DNA of 64,000 bases. Source: Calliopsis andreniformis (lineage: Eukaryota; Arthropoda; Insecta; Hymenoptera; Andrenidae). The stretch is taken from the NCBI RefSeq assembly GCF_051401765.1, contig NW_027480504.1, positions 2,170,001-2,234,000 of the forward strand, in the 5' to 3' direction. The notes under the pieces are model-generated. The model worked only from the letters and a program-made list of their open reading frames with translations, had not been told where the DNA came from and searched no databases. Both the position numbers and the translations under genes were made by a program. Each line of letters starts with the position of its first letter. The stretch's first letter is position 1. Shown piece after piece: positions 1 to 11,600 of this stretch.

Positions 1-105
1 ATAGAATATCCTCAATTCACAGTTTTCAATACTGAACCCCATCCTTCAATCTTCAAATCTCAATCCACAAACATCAATCCTCATCACTCAACCATCAACA
101 CCCAG
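1..105. repeat. L2 box (cut by the window start)
   Basis: The window opens inside an L2 box: TAGAATATCC is followed by TCAATTCACAGTTTTCAA, then AATCTTCAAATCTCAATCC and a CATCACTC element. The upstream half, which in other copies contains a GTTGTC motif, lies outside the window. Confidence 0.8.
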
Positions 106-289
106 TCCTCAATCTTCAATCCTCAATCCTCAATCCTCAATCTTCAATCCTCAATACTCAATACTCAATCCTCAATCCTCAATTCTCAATAATCAATCTG
201 CAATCCTAGATCCTCAATCCCCAATCTTCAATCCTTAATCCTCAACCTTCAATCCTCATTCCCCAGTCCTCAATCTTCATTCCTCAATG

Positions 290-2760
290 CTCAATCCTCA
301 ATCCTCAATCATCAGTCCTCAATCCTCAACCCTCAACTCTCAAACCTCAATCCTCAACCGTCAGTCCTCGTCCTCAATCGTCAACCCTCAATCCTCAATC
401 CTCAATCTTCAATCCTCAATACTCAATATTCTATACTCAATCCTCAATCTTCAATCCTCAATCTTCAATCTTCAATCCTCAATCCTCAATCCTCAATCCT
501 CAATCCTCATTCTTCAATCCTCAATACCCAATCCTCAATCTTCAATCCTCAATCCTCAATCCTCAATTCTCAATCCTCAATCCTCAGTCCTCAGTCCTCA
601 AACCTCAATCCTCAATCCTCAGCCCTCATCCTCAATCGTCAATCCTCAATCCTCAATCCTCAATCTTCAATCCTCAATACTCAACCATCAATAATCAATC
701 CTCAATTCTCAATCCTCAATACTCAATCCTCAATCGTCAGTCCTCTATCCCCAATCCTCAACCTTCAGTCCACAATCCTTAATCCTCAATCCTCAACCCT
801 CAATCTTCAATACTCAATACTCAATCTTCAATCCTCAATCCTCAATCCTCAATCCTCATTCCTCAATCCTCAATCCTCAGTCCTCAATACTCAATCTACA
901 ATCCTCAATACTCAGTCTTCAATCCTCAATCCTCAATCCTCAATCCTCAATCCTCATTCTTCAATCCTCAATACACAATCCTCAATATTCAATCCTCAAT
1001 CCTCAATCCTCAATTCTCATTCCTCAATCCTCAATCCTCAATATTCAACACTCAAGCCTCAAACATCAATCCTCAATACTCAATCATCAATACTCAATTC
1101 TCAATACTCAATAGAATATCCTGAATTCTCATGGTTCAATGCTCAATCCACAATATTCAATAATCAAATCTCAATCCTCAAACATCAATTCTCAACACTC
1201 AATACTCAACACTCAGTCCTCTCTCTTCAATTCTCCATCCTCAACCCTCAATCCTCAAGCGTCAATCCTCAATCTTCAATCCTCAATACTCAATATTCAA
1301 TCCTCAATACTCAATCCTCAATCCTCAATCCTCAATCCTCAATCCTCAATCTTCAACCATCCATACTCAAACTGCAATCCTCAATCCTCAGTCCTCACTC
1401 CTCAATCCTCATTTTTCAACCCTCAATACCGAATCCTCAATCTTCAATCCTCAATACTCAATCTTCAATCCTCAATCCTCAATCCTCAATCCTCAGTCCT
1501 CAACCTTCAATCCTCAATCCTAAATCGTCAATCTTCAATCCTCTATACACAATCTTCAATCCTCAATCCTCAATCCTCAAACCTCAATCCCCATTCTTCA
1601 ATCCTCAATACCCAATCCTCAATCTTCAATCCTCAATCCTCAATCCTAAATCCTCAATCCTCAATCCTCAGTCCTCAATCTTCAATCCTCAGTCCCAAAT
1701 CCTCAATCTTCAATACACAATCCTCAATCCTTAATCTTCAATCCTCAATACTCAATCTTCAATCATCAATCCTCAATCCTCAATTCTCAATACTCATTCT
1801 TCAATCCCCAATACCCAATCCTCAATCTTCAATCCTCAATCCTTAATCCTCAATTCTCAACCCTCAATCCTCAATCCTCAGACATCAAACATCAATACTC
1901 AACCCTCAATCCTCGTCCTCAATCCACAACCCTCAATCCTCGATCCTCAAACTTCAATCGTCAATATTCAATCTTCAATCCTCAATCCTCAATCCTCAAT
2001 CCTCAACCCCCAATTCTCAGTCATCAATACTCAATCTTCAATACTCAATCCTCAATCCTCAATCCTCAATCCTCAATCCTCAATCCTCAACCCTCAATCC
2101 TCAACCATCAGCCCTCATCCTCAATTCTCAATTCTCAATCCTCAATCCTCAATCCCCAATCTTCAATCCTCAATAATCAATCTCCAATCCTAGATCCTCA
2201 ATCCCCAATCTTCAATCCTTAATCCTCAACCTTCAATCCTCATTCCCCAGTCCTCAATCTTCAATCCTCAATGCTCAATCCTCAATCTTCAATCCTCAAT
2301 AATCAATCTTCAATCCTCAATCCTCAATCTTCAATCCTCAATACTCAATATTCAATCCTCAATCCTCAATCCTCAATCCTCAATCCTCAATCCCCAATCC
2401 TCAATCTTCAATCATCCATACTCAAACTGCAATCCTCAATCCTCAGTCCTCACTCCTCAATCCTCATTCTTCAAGCCTCAATAGCGAATCCTCAACCTTC
2501 AATCCTCAATCCTCAATCATCAATTCTCAATCCTCAATCCTCAATCCTCAGACTTCAAACACCAATACTCAACCCTCAGTCCTCGTCCTCAATCCACAAC
2601 CCTCAATCCGCAATCCTCAGTCTTCAATCATCAATATTCAATCTTCAATCCACAATCTTCAATCCTCAATTCTCAACCCTCAATCCTCAATGCTCAATCC
2701 TCAATACCCAATCCTCAGTCTTCAATCCTCAATCCTCAATCCTCAATCCTCAGACCACAA
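290..2760. repeat. Left-flank higher-order unit, copy 1
   Basis: Ordered variants in this segment recur downstream at an offset that starts at +2620, drops to +2613 near 735 and settles at +2571 from about 910, for example ATG-containing heptamers at 287/2907, 1139/3710 and 2271/4842 and the EcoRI sites 1123/3694. All offset steps are multiples of 7. It holds one beta L1 box and one run with the rare form TCCTCGTCCTCAATCCAC. Boundaries are approximate. Confidence 0.8.
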
Positions 2761-2906
2761 ACCTCAATCCTGAATCCTCAATCCTGAATCCCCAATCTTC
2801 AATCCTCAATAATCAATCTCCAATCCTAATTCCTCAATCCCCAATCTTCAATCCTTAATACTCAACCTTCAATCCTCATTCCCCAGTCCTCAATCTTCAG
2901 TCCTCA

Positions 2907-5330
2907 GTGCTCAATCCTCAATCCTCAATCATCAGTCCTCAATCCTCAACCCTCAACCCTCAAACCTCAATCCTCAACCGCCAGTCCTCGTCCTCAATCG
3001 TCAACCCTCAATCCTCAATCCTCAATCTTCAATCCTCAATACTCAATATTCAATACTCAATCCTCAATCTTCAATCCTCAATCTTCAATCCTCAATCCTC
3101 AATCCTCAACCCTCAATCCTCATTCATCAATCCTCAATTCCCAATCCTCGATCTTCAATCCTCAATCCTCAATCCTCAATTCTCAATCCTCAATCCTCAG
3201 TACTCAGTCCTCAAATCTCAATCCTCAATCCTCAGCCCTCATCCTCAATCCTCAATCCTCAATCCTCAATCCTCAACCTTCAATCCTCAATAGTCAACCT
3301 TCAATAATCAATCCTCAATTCTCAATCCTCAATACTCAATCCTCAATCGCCAATCCTCAATCCCCAATCCTCAATCTTCAGTCCACAATCCTCAATGCTC
3401 AATCCTCAACCCTCAATCTTCAATACTCAATACTCAATCCTCAACCCTCAGTCCTCAATACTCAATCTACAATCCTCAATACTCAGTCTTCAATCCTCAA
3501 TCCTCAATCCTCAATCCTCAATCCTCATTCTTCAATCCTCAATACACAATCCTCAATATTCAATCCTCAATCCTCAATCCTCAATTCTCAAACCTCAATC
3601 CTCAATCCTCAATATTCAACACTCAAGCCTCAAACATCAATCCTCAATACTCAATCATCAATCCTCAATTCTCAATACTCAATAGAATATCCTGAATTCT
3701 CATGGTTCAATGTTCAATCCACAATATTCAATAATCAAATCTCAATCCTCAAACATCAATTCTCAACACTCAATACTTAACACTCAGTCCTCTCTCTTCA
3801 ATCCTCCATCCTCAACCCTCAATCCTCAAGCGTCAATCCTCAATCTTCAATCCTCAATACTCAATATTCAATCCTCAATCCTCAATCCTCAATCCTCAAT
3901 CCTCAATCCTCAATCCTCAATCTTCAACCATCCATACTCAAACTGCAATCCTCAATCCTCAGTCCTCACTTCTCAATCCGCATTTTTCAACCCTCAATAC
4001 CGAATCCTCAATCTTCAATCCTCAATACTCAATCTTCAATCCTCAATCCTCAATCCTTAATCCTCAGTCCTCAACCTTCAATCGTCAATCCTAAATCGTC
4101 AATCTTCAATCCTCTATACACAATCTTCAATCCTCAATCCTCAATCCTCAAACCTCAATCCCCATTCTTCAATCCTCAATACCCAATCCTCAATCTTCAA
4201 TCCTCAATCCTCAATCCTAAATCCTCAATCTTCAATACTCAGTCCCAAATCCTCAATCTTCAATACACAATCCTCAATCCTTAATCTTCAATCCTCAATA
4301 CTCAATCTTCAATCATCAATCCTCAATCCTCAATTCTCAATACTCATTCTTCAATCCCCAATACCCAATCCTCAATCTTCAATCCTCAATCCTTAATCCT
4401 CAATTCTCAACCCTCAATCCTCAATCCTCAGACATCAAACATCAATACTCAACCCTCAATCCTCGTCCTCAATCCACAACCCTCAATCCTCGATCCTCAA
4501 ACTTCAATCGTCAATATTCAATCTTCAATCCTCAATCCTCAATCCTCAATCCTCAACCCCCAATTCTCAGTCATCAATACTCAATCTTCAATACTCAATC
4601 CTCAATCCTCAATCCTCAATCCTCAATCCTCAATCCTAAACGCTCAATCCTCATTCCTCAAACCTCAATCCTCAACCATCAGCCCTCATCCTCAATTCTC
4701 AATTCTCAATCCTCAATCCTCAATCCCCAATCTTCAATCCTCAATAATCAATCTCCAATCCTAGATCCTCAATCCCCAATCTTCAATCCTTAATCCTCAA
4801 CCTTCAATCCTCATTCCCCAGTCCTCAATCTTCAATCCTCAATGCTCAATCCTCAATCTTCAATCCTCAATAATCAATCTTCAATCCTCAATCCTCAATC
4901 TTCAATCCTCAATACTCAATATTCAATCCTCAATCCTCAATCCTCAATCCTCAATCCTCAATCCCCAATCCTCAATCTTCAATCATCCATACTCAAACTG
5001 CAATCCTCAATCCTCAGTCCTCACTCTTCAATCCTCATTCTTCAACCCTCAATACCGAATCCTCAATCTTCAATCCACAATCCTCAATCATCAATTCTCA
5101 ATCCTCAATCCTCAATCCTCAGACTTCAAACATCAATACTCATCCCTCAGTCCTCGTCCTCAATCCACAACCCTCAATCCCCAATCCTCAATCTTCAATC
5201 ATTAATATTCAATCTTCAATCCACAATCTTCAATCCTCAATTCTCAACCCTCAATCCTCAATGTTCAATCCTCAATACCAAATCCTCAGTCTTCAATCCT
5301 CAATCCTCAATCCTCAATCCCCAGACCACA
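2907..5330. repeat. Left-flank higher-order unit, copy 2
   Basis: This is the tandem partner of the 290-2760 unit, with L1 (beta) at 3694. Near 4411 the local offset to copy 1 is +2550, showing a loss of three heptamers that is regained further on. Similarity ends near 5330, where copy 2 continues into an L2 box while copy 1 runs into sequence resembling the start of the next unit. Confidence 0.78.
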
Positions 5331-5339
5331 AACCTCAAT

Positions 5340-5520
5340 CCTGTATCCTCCATCCTGAATCCTCAATCTTCAGCACTGAGTCCTCAACAGTCAGTTGTCA
5401 ATCCTCAATCAACAATAGAATATCCTCAATTCACAGTTTTCAATACTCAATACTCAATCTGCAGTCTTCAGATCTCTATCCACAAACATCAATTCTCGTC
5501 ACTCAACCCTCAATACTCAG
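5340..5520. repeat. L2 box
   Basis: The box has the order CCTGAATCC, CAGTTGTCAATCC, AGAATATCC (5417) and TTCACAGTTTTCAA, then CTTCAGATCTCTATCCAC and CACTCAACCC. The GTTGTC element and the AATATCC element lie about 25 bp apart, as in the other copies. Confidence 0.8.
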
Positions 5521-5574
5521 TCCCCAACCCTCAATCTTCAATCCTCAATCCTCAATCCTCATTCCTCAATCGTA

Positions 5575-6135
5575 ATCTTCAATCCTCAATACTCAATCTT
5601 CAATCCTCAATCCTCAATCCTTAATCCTCAGTCCTCAACCTTCAATCCTCAATCCTAAATCGTCAATCTTCAATCCTCTATACACAATCTTCAATCCTCA
5701 ATCCTCAATCCTCAATCCTCAATCCTCATTCTTCAATCCTCAATACCCAATCCTCAATCTTCAATACTCAATCCTCAATCCTAAATCCTCAATCCTCAAT
5801 CCTCAGTCCTCAATCTTCAATCCTCAGTCCCAAATCCTCAATCTTCAATACACAATCATCAATCCTTAATCTTCAATCCTCAATACTCAATCTTCAATCA
5901 TCAATCCTCAATCCTCAATTCTCAATACTCATTCTTCAATCCCCAATACCCAATCCTCAATCTTCAATCCTCAATCCTTAATCCTCAATTCTCAACCCTC
6001 AATCCTCAATCCTCAGACATCAAACATCAATACTCAACCCTCAATCCTCGTCCTCAATCCACAACCCTCAATCCTCGATCCTCAAACTCCAATCGTCAAT
6101 ATTCAATCTTCAATCCTCAATCCTCAATCCTCAAT
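5575..6135. repeat. Partial third copy of the left-flank unit
   Basis: The segment matches about 4010-4550 (and the equivalent part of copy 1 at about 1440-2000). The rare form CCTAAATCGTCAATC is at 4091 and 5655 (offset 1564), and the CCCTCAATCC that precedes TCAGACATCAAAC is at 4411 and 5996 (offset 1585). The 21-bp change in offset equals three heptamers. It ends near 6135, where copy 2 continues with CCCCCAATTC but this copy does not. Confidence 0.75.
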
Positions 6136-6269
6136 ACTCAATCCTCAATCCTCAATGTTCAATCCTCAATACCCAATCCTCAATCTTCAATCCTCAATCC
6201 TCAATCCTCAATCCTCAATCCTCAATCCTCAATCCTCAATCCTCAGTCCTCAACCCTCAATCGTGAATC

Positions 6270-6440
6270 CTCAATCCTGAATCCTCAATCTTCAGCCCTC
6301 AGTCCTCAACAATCAGTTGTCAATCCACAATCCCCAATAGAATATCATCAATTCACAGTTTTCAATACTCAATACTCAATCTACAATCGTCAAATCTCTA
6401 TCCACAAACATCAATTCTCATCACTCAACCCTCAACACTC
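6270..6440. repeat. L2 box, variant
   Basis: This is the same order of motifs as the 5.4-kb L2 box, with one change in the core (AATATCATCAATTC for AATATCCTCAATTC) and CCACAATCCCC between GTTGTC and the core. Confidence 0.8.
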
Positions 6441-6984
6441 AGTCCTCAATGTTCAATCCCCAATTCTCAATTCTCAATCTTCAATCCTCAATACTGAACA
6501 TTCAATCCTCAATCCTCAATCCTCAGTCCTCAATCCTCAATACTCAATCTTCAATCCTCAGTACCCAATCCTCAATCTGCAACCCTCAATCCTCAACCCT
6601 CAATCCTCGATCCTCAGTCCTCAATCCTCAATCCTCAATCCTCAATGTTCAATCCGCAATACCCAATCCTCAATCTTCAATCCTCAATCCTCAATCCTCA
6701 ACCCTCAATCCTTAATCCTCAATCCTCAATCTTCAGTCCTCAAACCTTAATCCTGAATCCACAATCCTGAATCCTCAATCTTCAGCCCTCAGTCCTCAAC
6801 AATCAGTTGTCAATCCTCAATCCTCAATTCTCAGTCCTCAATACTCAATCCTCAATCGTCAATCCTCAATCCCCAATCCTCAATCTTCAATCCTCAATTC
6901 TCAATCCTCAATCCTCAATCCTCAGTATTCAACACACAACCCTCAACCAACAATCCTCAACACTCAAACATCAATCCTCAATTC

Positions 6985-7975
6985 TCAATACTCAATAGAA
7001 TATCCTGAATTCTCATGGTTCAATACTCAATCCACAAAATTCAATAAACAAGTTTCAATCCTCAAACATCAATTCTCAACACTCAATCCTCAATACTCAG
7101 TCCTCTCTCTTCAATCCTCCATCCTCAATACTCAACCCTCAATCCTCAATCCTCAATCCTCAATCCTCAATCCTCAATCTTCAATCCTCAATACTCAACC
7201 TTCAATAATCGATCCTCAATTCTCAATCCTCAATACTCAATCCTCAATCGTCAATCCTCAATCCCCAATCCTCAATCTTCAGTCCACAATCCTCAATCCT
7301 CAACCCTCAACCCTCAATCTTCAATACTCAATACTCAATCTTCAATCCTCAATCCTCAATCCTCAATCCTCAATCCTCAGTCCTCAATCCTCAATCTACA
7401 ATCCTCAATACTCAGTCTTCAATCCTCAATCCTCAATCCTCAATCCTCAATCCTCATTCTTCAATCCTCAATTCTCAATCCTCATTACTCAATCCTCAAT
7501 CCTCAATCCTCAATCCTCAATCCTCAATCCTCAATCCTCAATCCTCATTCTTCGATCCTCAATACCCAATCTTCAATCTTCAATCCTCAATCATCAATCC
7601 TCAATTCTCAATCCTTAATCCTCAATCCTCAGACCTCAAACATCAATACCCAACGCCCAGTCCTCGTCCTCAATCCGCAACCCTCAATCCTCAATCCTCA
7701 ATCTTCAATTCTCAATCCTCAATCCTCAATCCTCAATCCTCAATCCTCAGTCCTCAACCCTCAATCCTGAATCGTCAATCCTGAATCCTCAATCTTCAGC
7801 CCTCAGTCCTGAACCATCAATCCACAATTCTCAATACTCAACAGAATATCCTGAATTCTCATGGTTCAATACTCAATCCACAAAATTCAATAATCAAACC
7901 TCAATCCTCAAACATCATTTCTCAACACTCAATCCTCAATACTCAGTCCTCTCTCTTCAATACTCCATCCTCAAT
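6985..7975. repeat. First alpha-type L1 boxes; transition into the core
   Basis: EcoRI sites lie at 7007 and 7853 (spacing 846). These are the first boxes from the left with AAAATTCAATAA in place of AATATTCAATAA. They still differ from the core consensus: the first reads AATAAACAAGTTTC, the second is preceded by CAACAGAATATCC and followed by AATCAAACCTC. A ClaI site (ATCGAT) also appears here at 7208, a marker that recurs through the core. Confidence 0.75.
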
Positions 7976-8632
7976 CCTCAATCCTCAAGCGTCAATCCTC
8001 AATCCTCAATCCTCATCCCTCAATCCTCAGTCCTCAAACCTCAATCCGGAATCCTGAACCTTGAATCCTCATCCTTCAGCCGTCGGTCCTCAACAATCAA
8101 TTGTCAATCCCCAATCCTCAGTAGAATATCCTCAATTCACAGTTTTCATTACTCAATACTCAATCTGCAATCTTCAAATCTCAATCCACAAACATCAATA
8201 CTCATCACTCAACCCTCAACACTCAGTCCTCAATCCTCAATATTCAATCCTCAATCCTCAATCCTCAATTCTGAGTCCTCAATACTCAATCCTCAGTCGT
8301 CAATCCTCAATCCCCAATCCTCAATCTTCAATCCTCAATCCTCAATCCTCAATCCTCGATCCTCAATATTCAACACACAACCCTCAATATTCAACACTCA
8401 AGCCTCAAACATCAATCCTCAATACCCAATCATCAATCCTCAATTCTCAATACTCAATAGAATATCCTGAATTCTCATGGTTCAATACTCAATCCACAAT
8501 ATTCAATAATCAAATCTCAATCCTCAAACATCAATTCTCAACACTCAATACTCAACACTCAGTCCTCTCTCGACAATCCTCCATCCTCGACCCTCAATCC
8601 TCAAGCGTCAATCCTCAATCCTCAACCTTCAA
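7454..8632. repeat. 1.2-kb segmental duplication, copy 1
   Basis: The segment is repeated at 16341-17519 with a constant offset of 8887: EcoRI sites 7853/16740 and 8469/17356, and L2 core 8124/17011. Only a handful of substitutions were seen (for example CTGAGTCC at 8273 against CTCAGTCC, CCTCGACCC at 8588 against CCTCCACCC) and no indel. It contains an L1 box, an L2 box and a second L1 box in that order. The left border may lie further upstream in plain heptamers. Confidence 0.88.
8040..8230. repeat. L2 box inside the 1.2-kb duplication, copy 1
   Basis: It carries CAATCAATTGTCAATCCCC (with an MfeI site), AGTAGAATATCC (G of GAATATCC at 8124), TTCACAGTTTTCATTAC and TCAATCTGCAATC. The CATTAC variant is shared only with the copies at 17.0 and 58.7 kb, so these three form one lineage. 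Confidence 0.82.
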
Positions 8633-8639
8633 TCCTCAA

Positions 8640-11600
8640 TACTCAATACTCAATCCTCAATCCTCAATTCTCAGTCCTCAATAATCAATCCTCAATCGTC
8701 AATCCTCAATCCCCAATCCTCAATCTTCAATCCTCAATTCTCAATCCTCAATCCTCAATCCTCAATATTCAACACACAACCCTCAACCATCAATCCTCAA
8801 CACTCAACCATCAATCCTCAATTCTCAATACTCAATAGAATATCCTGAATTCTCATGGTTCAATACTCAATACACAAAATTCAATAATCAAGTCTCAATC
8901 CTCAAACATCAATTCTCAACACTCAATCCTCAATACTCAGTCCTCTCTCTTCAATCCTCCATCCTCAATACTCAACCCTCAATCCTCAGTCATCAATCCT
9001 CAACCCTCAATCCTCAATCCTCAACCCTCGATCCTCATTCCTCAAACATCAATCCGCAACTCTCAGCCCTCATCCTCAATTCTCAATTCTCAATTCTCAA
9101 TCCACAATCCTCAATCCCCAATCTTCAATCCTCAATAATCTATCTCCAATCCTAGATCCTCAATCCCCAATCTTCAATCCTTAATCCTCAACCTTCAATC
9201 ATCATTCCCCAGTCCTCAATCTTCAATCCTCAATGCTCAATCCTCAATCCTCAATCATCATTCCTCAATCCTCAGCCCTCAACCCTCAAACCTCAATCCT
9301 CAGCCCTCATCCTCAATCCTCAATCCTCAATCCTCAATCCTCAATCTTCAATCCTCAATACTCAACCTTCAATAATCGATCCTCAATTCTCAATCCTCAA
9401 TACTCAATCCTCAATCGTCAATCCTCAATCCCCAATCCTCAATCTTCAGTCCACAATCCTCAATCCTCAACCCTCAACCCTCCATCTTCAATACTCAATA
9501 CGCAATCTTCAATCATCAATCCTCAACCCTCAATCCTCAATCCTCAGTCCTCAATCCTCAATCTACAATCTTCAATACTCAGTCTTCAATCCTCAATCCT
9601 CAATCCTCAATCCTCAATCCTCATTCTTCAATCCTCAATACACAATCCTCAATACACAATCCTCAATCCCCAATCCTCAATCTTCAATCCTCAATTCTCA
9701 ATCCTCAATCCTCAATCCTCAATATTCAACACACAACCCTCAACCATCAATCCTCAATTCTCAATACTCAATAGAATATCCTGAATTCTCATGGTTCAAT
9801 ACTCAATCCACAAAATTCAATAATCAAGTCTCAATCCTCAAACATCAATTCTCAACACTCAATCCTCAATACTCAGTCCTCTCTCTTCAATCCTCCATCC
9901 TCAATACTCAACCCTCAATCCTCAGTCATCAATACTCAATCTTCAATACTCAATCCTCAATCCTCAATCCTCAACCCTCAATCCTCAATCCTCAACCCTC
10001 AATCCTCATTCCTCAAACATCAATCCTCAACTCTCAGCCCTCATCCACAATTCTCAATTCTCAATTCTCAATCCTCAATCCTCAATCCCCAATCTTCAAT
10101 CCTCAATAATCTATCTCCAATCCTAGATCCTCAATCCCCAATCTTCAATCCTTAATCCTCAACCTTCAATCATCATTCCCCAGTCCTCAATCTTCAATCC
10201 TCAATGCTCAATCCTCAATCCTCAATCATCATTCCTCAATCCTCAGCCCTCAACCCTCAAACCTCAATCCTCAGCCCTCATCCTCAATCCTCAATCCTCA
10301 ATCCTCAATCCTCAATCTTCAATCCTCAATACTCAACCTTCAATGATCGATCCCCAATTCTCAATCCTCAATACTCAATCCTCAATCGTCAATCCTCAAT
10401 CCCCAATCCTCAATCTTCAGTCCACAATCCTCAATCCTCAACCCTCAACCCTCCATCTTCAATACTCAATACTCAATCTTCAATCCTCAATCCTCAACCC
10501 TCAATCCTCAATCCTCAGTCCTCAATCCTCAATCTACAATCTTCAATACTCAGTCTTCAATCCTCAATCCTCAATCCTCAATCCTCAATCCTCATTCTTC
10601 AATCCTCAATACACAATCCTCAATACACAATCCTCAATCCCCAATCCTCAATCTTCAATCCTCAATGCTCAATCCTCAATCCTCAATCCTCAATATTCAA
10701 CACACAACCCTCAACCATCAATCCTCAACACTCAACCATCAATCCTCAATTCTCAATACTCAATAGAATATCCTGAATTCTCATGGTTCAATACTCAATC
10801 CACAAAATTCAATAATCAAGTCTCAATCCTCAAACATCAATTCTCAACACTCAATCCTCAATACTCAGTCCTCTCTCTTCAATCCTCCATCCTCAATACT
10901 CAACCCTCAATCCTCAGTCATCAATACTCAATCTTCAATACTCAATCCTCAATCCTCAATCCTCAACCCTCAATCCTCAATCCTCAACCCTCAATCTTGA
11001 TTCCTCAAACCTCAATCCTCAACTCTCAGCCCTCATCGTCAATTATCAATTCTCAATCCTCAATCCTCAATCCCCAATCTTCAGTCCTCAATAATCTATC
11101 TCCAATCCTAGATCCTCAATCCCCAATCTTCAATCCTTAATCCTCAACGTTCAATCCTCATTCCCGAGTCCTCAATCTTCAATCCTCAATTCTCAATCCT
11201 CAATCCTCAATCATCATTCCTTAATCCTCAGCCCTCAACCCTCAAACCTCAATCCTCAGCCCTCATCCTCAATCCTCAATCCTCAAACCACAATCCTCAA
11301 TCTTCAATCCTCAATACTCAACCTTCAATAATCGATCCTCAATTCTCAATCCTCAATACTCAATCCCCAATCGTCAATCCTCAATCCCCAATCCTCAATC
11401 TTCAGTCCACAATCCTCAATCCTCAACCATCAACCCTCAATCTTCAATACTCAATACTCAATCTTCAATCCTCAATCCTCAATCCTCAATCCTCAATCCT
11501 CAGTCCTCAATCCTCAATCTACAATCCTCAATACTCAGTCTTCAATCCTCAATCCTCAATCCTCAATCCTCAATCCTCATTCTTCAATCCTCAATACACA

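Larger units (their letters stand above)
1..6990. repeat. Left flank: diverged, older satellite domain
   Basis: This stretch has the same heptamer but is more degenerate than the centre. It contains only two L1 boxes (EcoRI sites at 1123 and 3694), both of subtype beta, three L2 boxes, and the ancestral-looking marker form CAACCTTCAATCCTCATTCC (about 245, 2226, 2860 and 4797) rather than the A or B forms of the core. Subtype alpha L1 is absent. The borders of the domain are inferred from where alpha L1 boxes and A/B markers begin, near 7.0-9.2 kb. Confidence 0.75.

Noticed and set aside
1112..1250. L1 box as a transposon end or target-site structure
   Set aside because: There are no inverted terminal repeats, no flanking duplications and no element body; both sides pass smoothly into heptamers.
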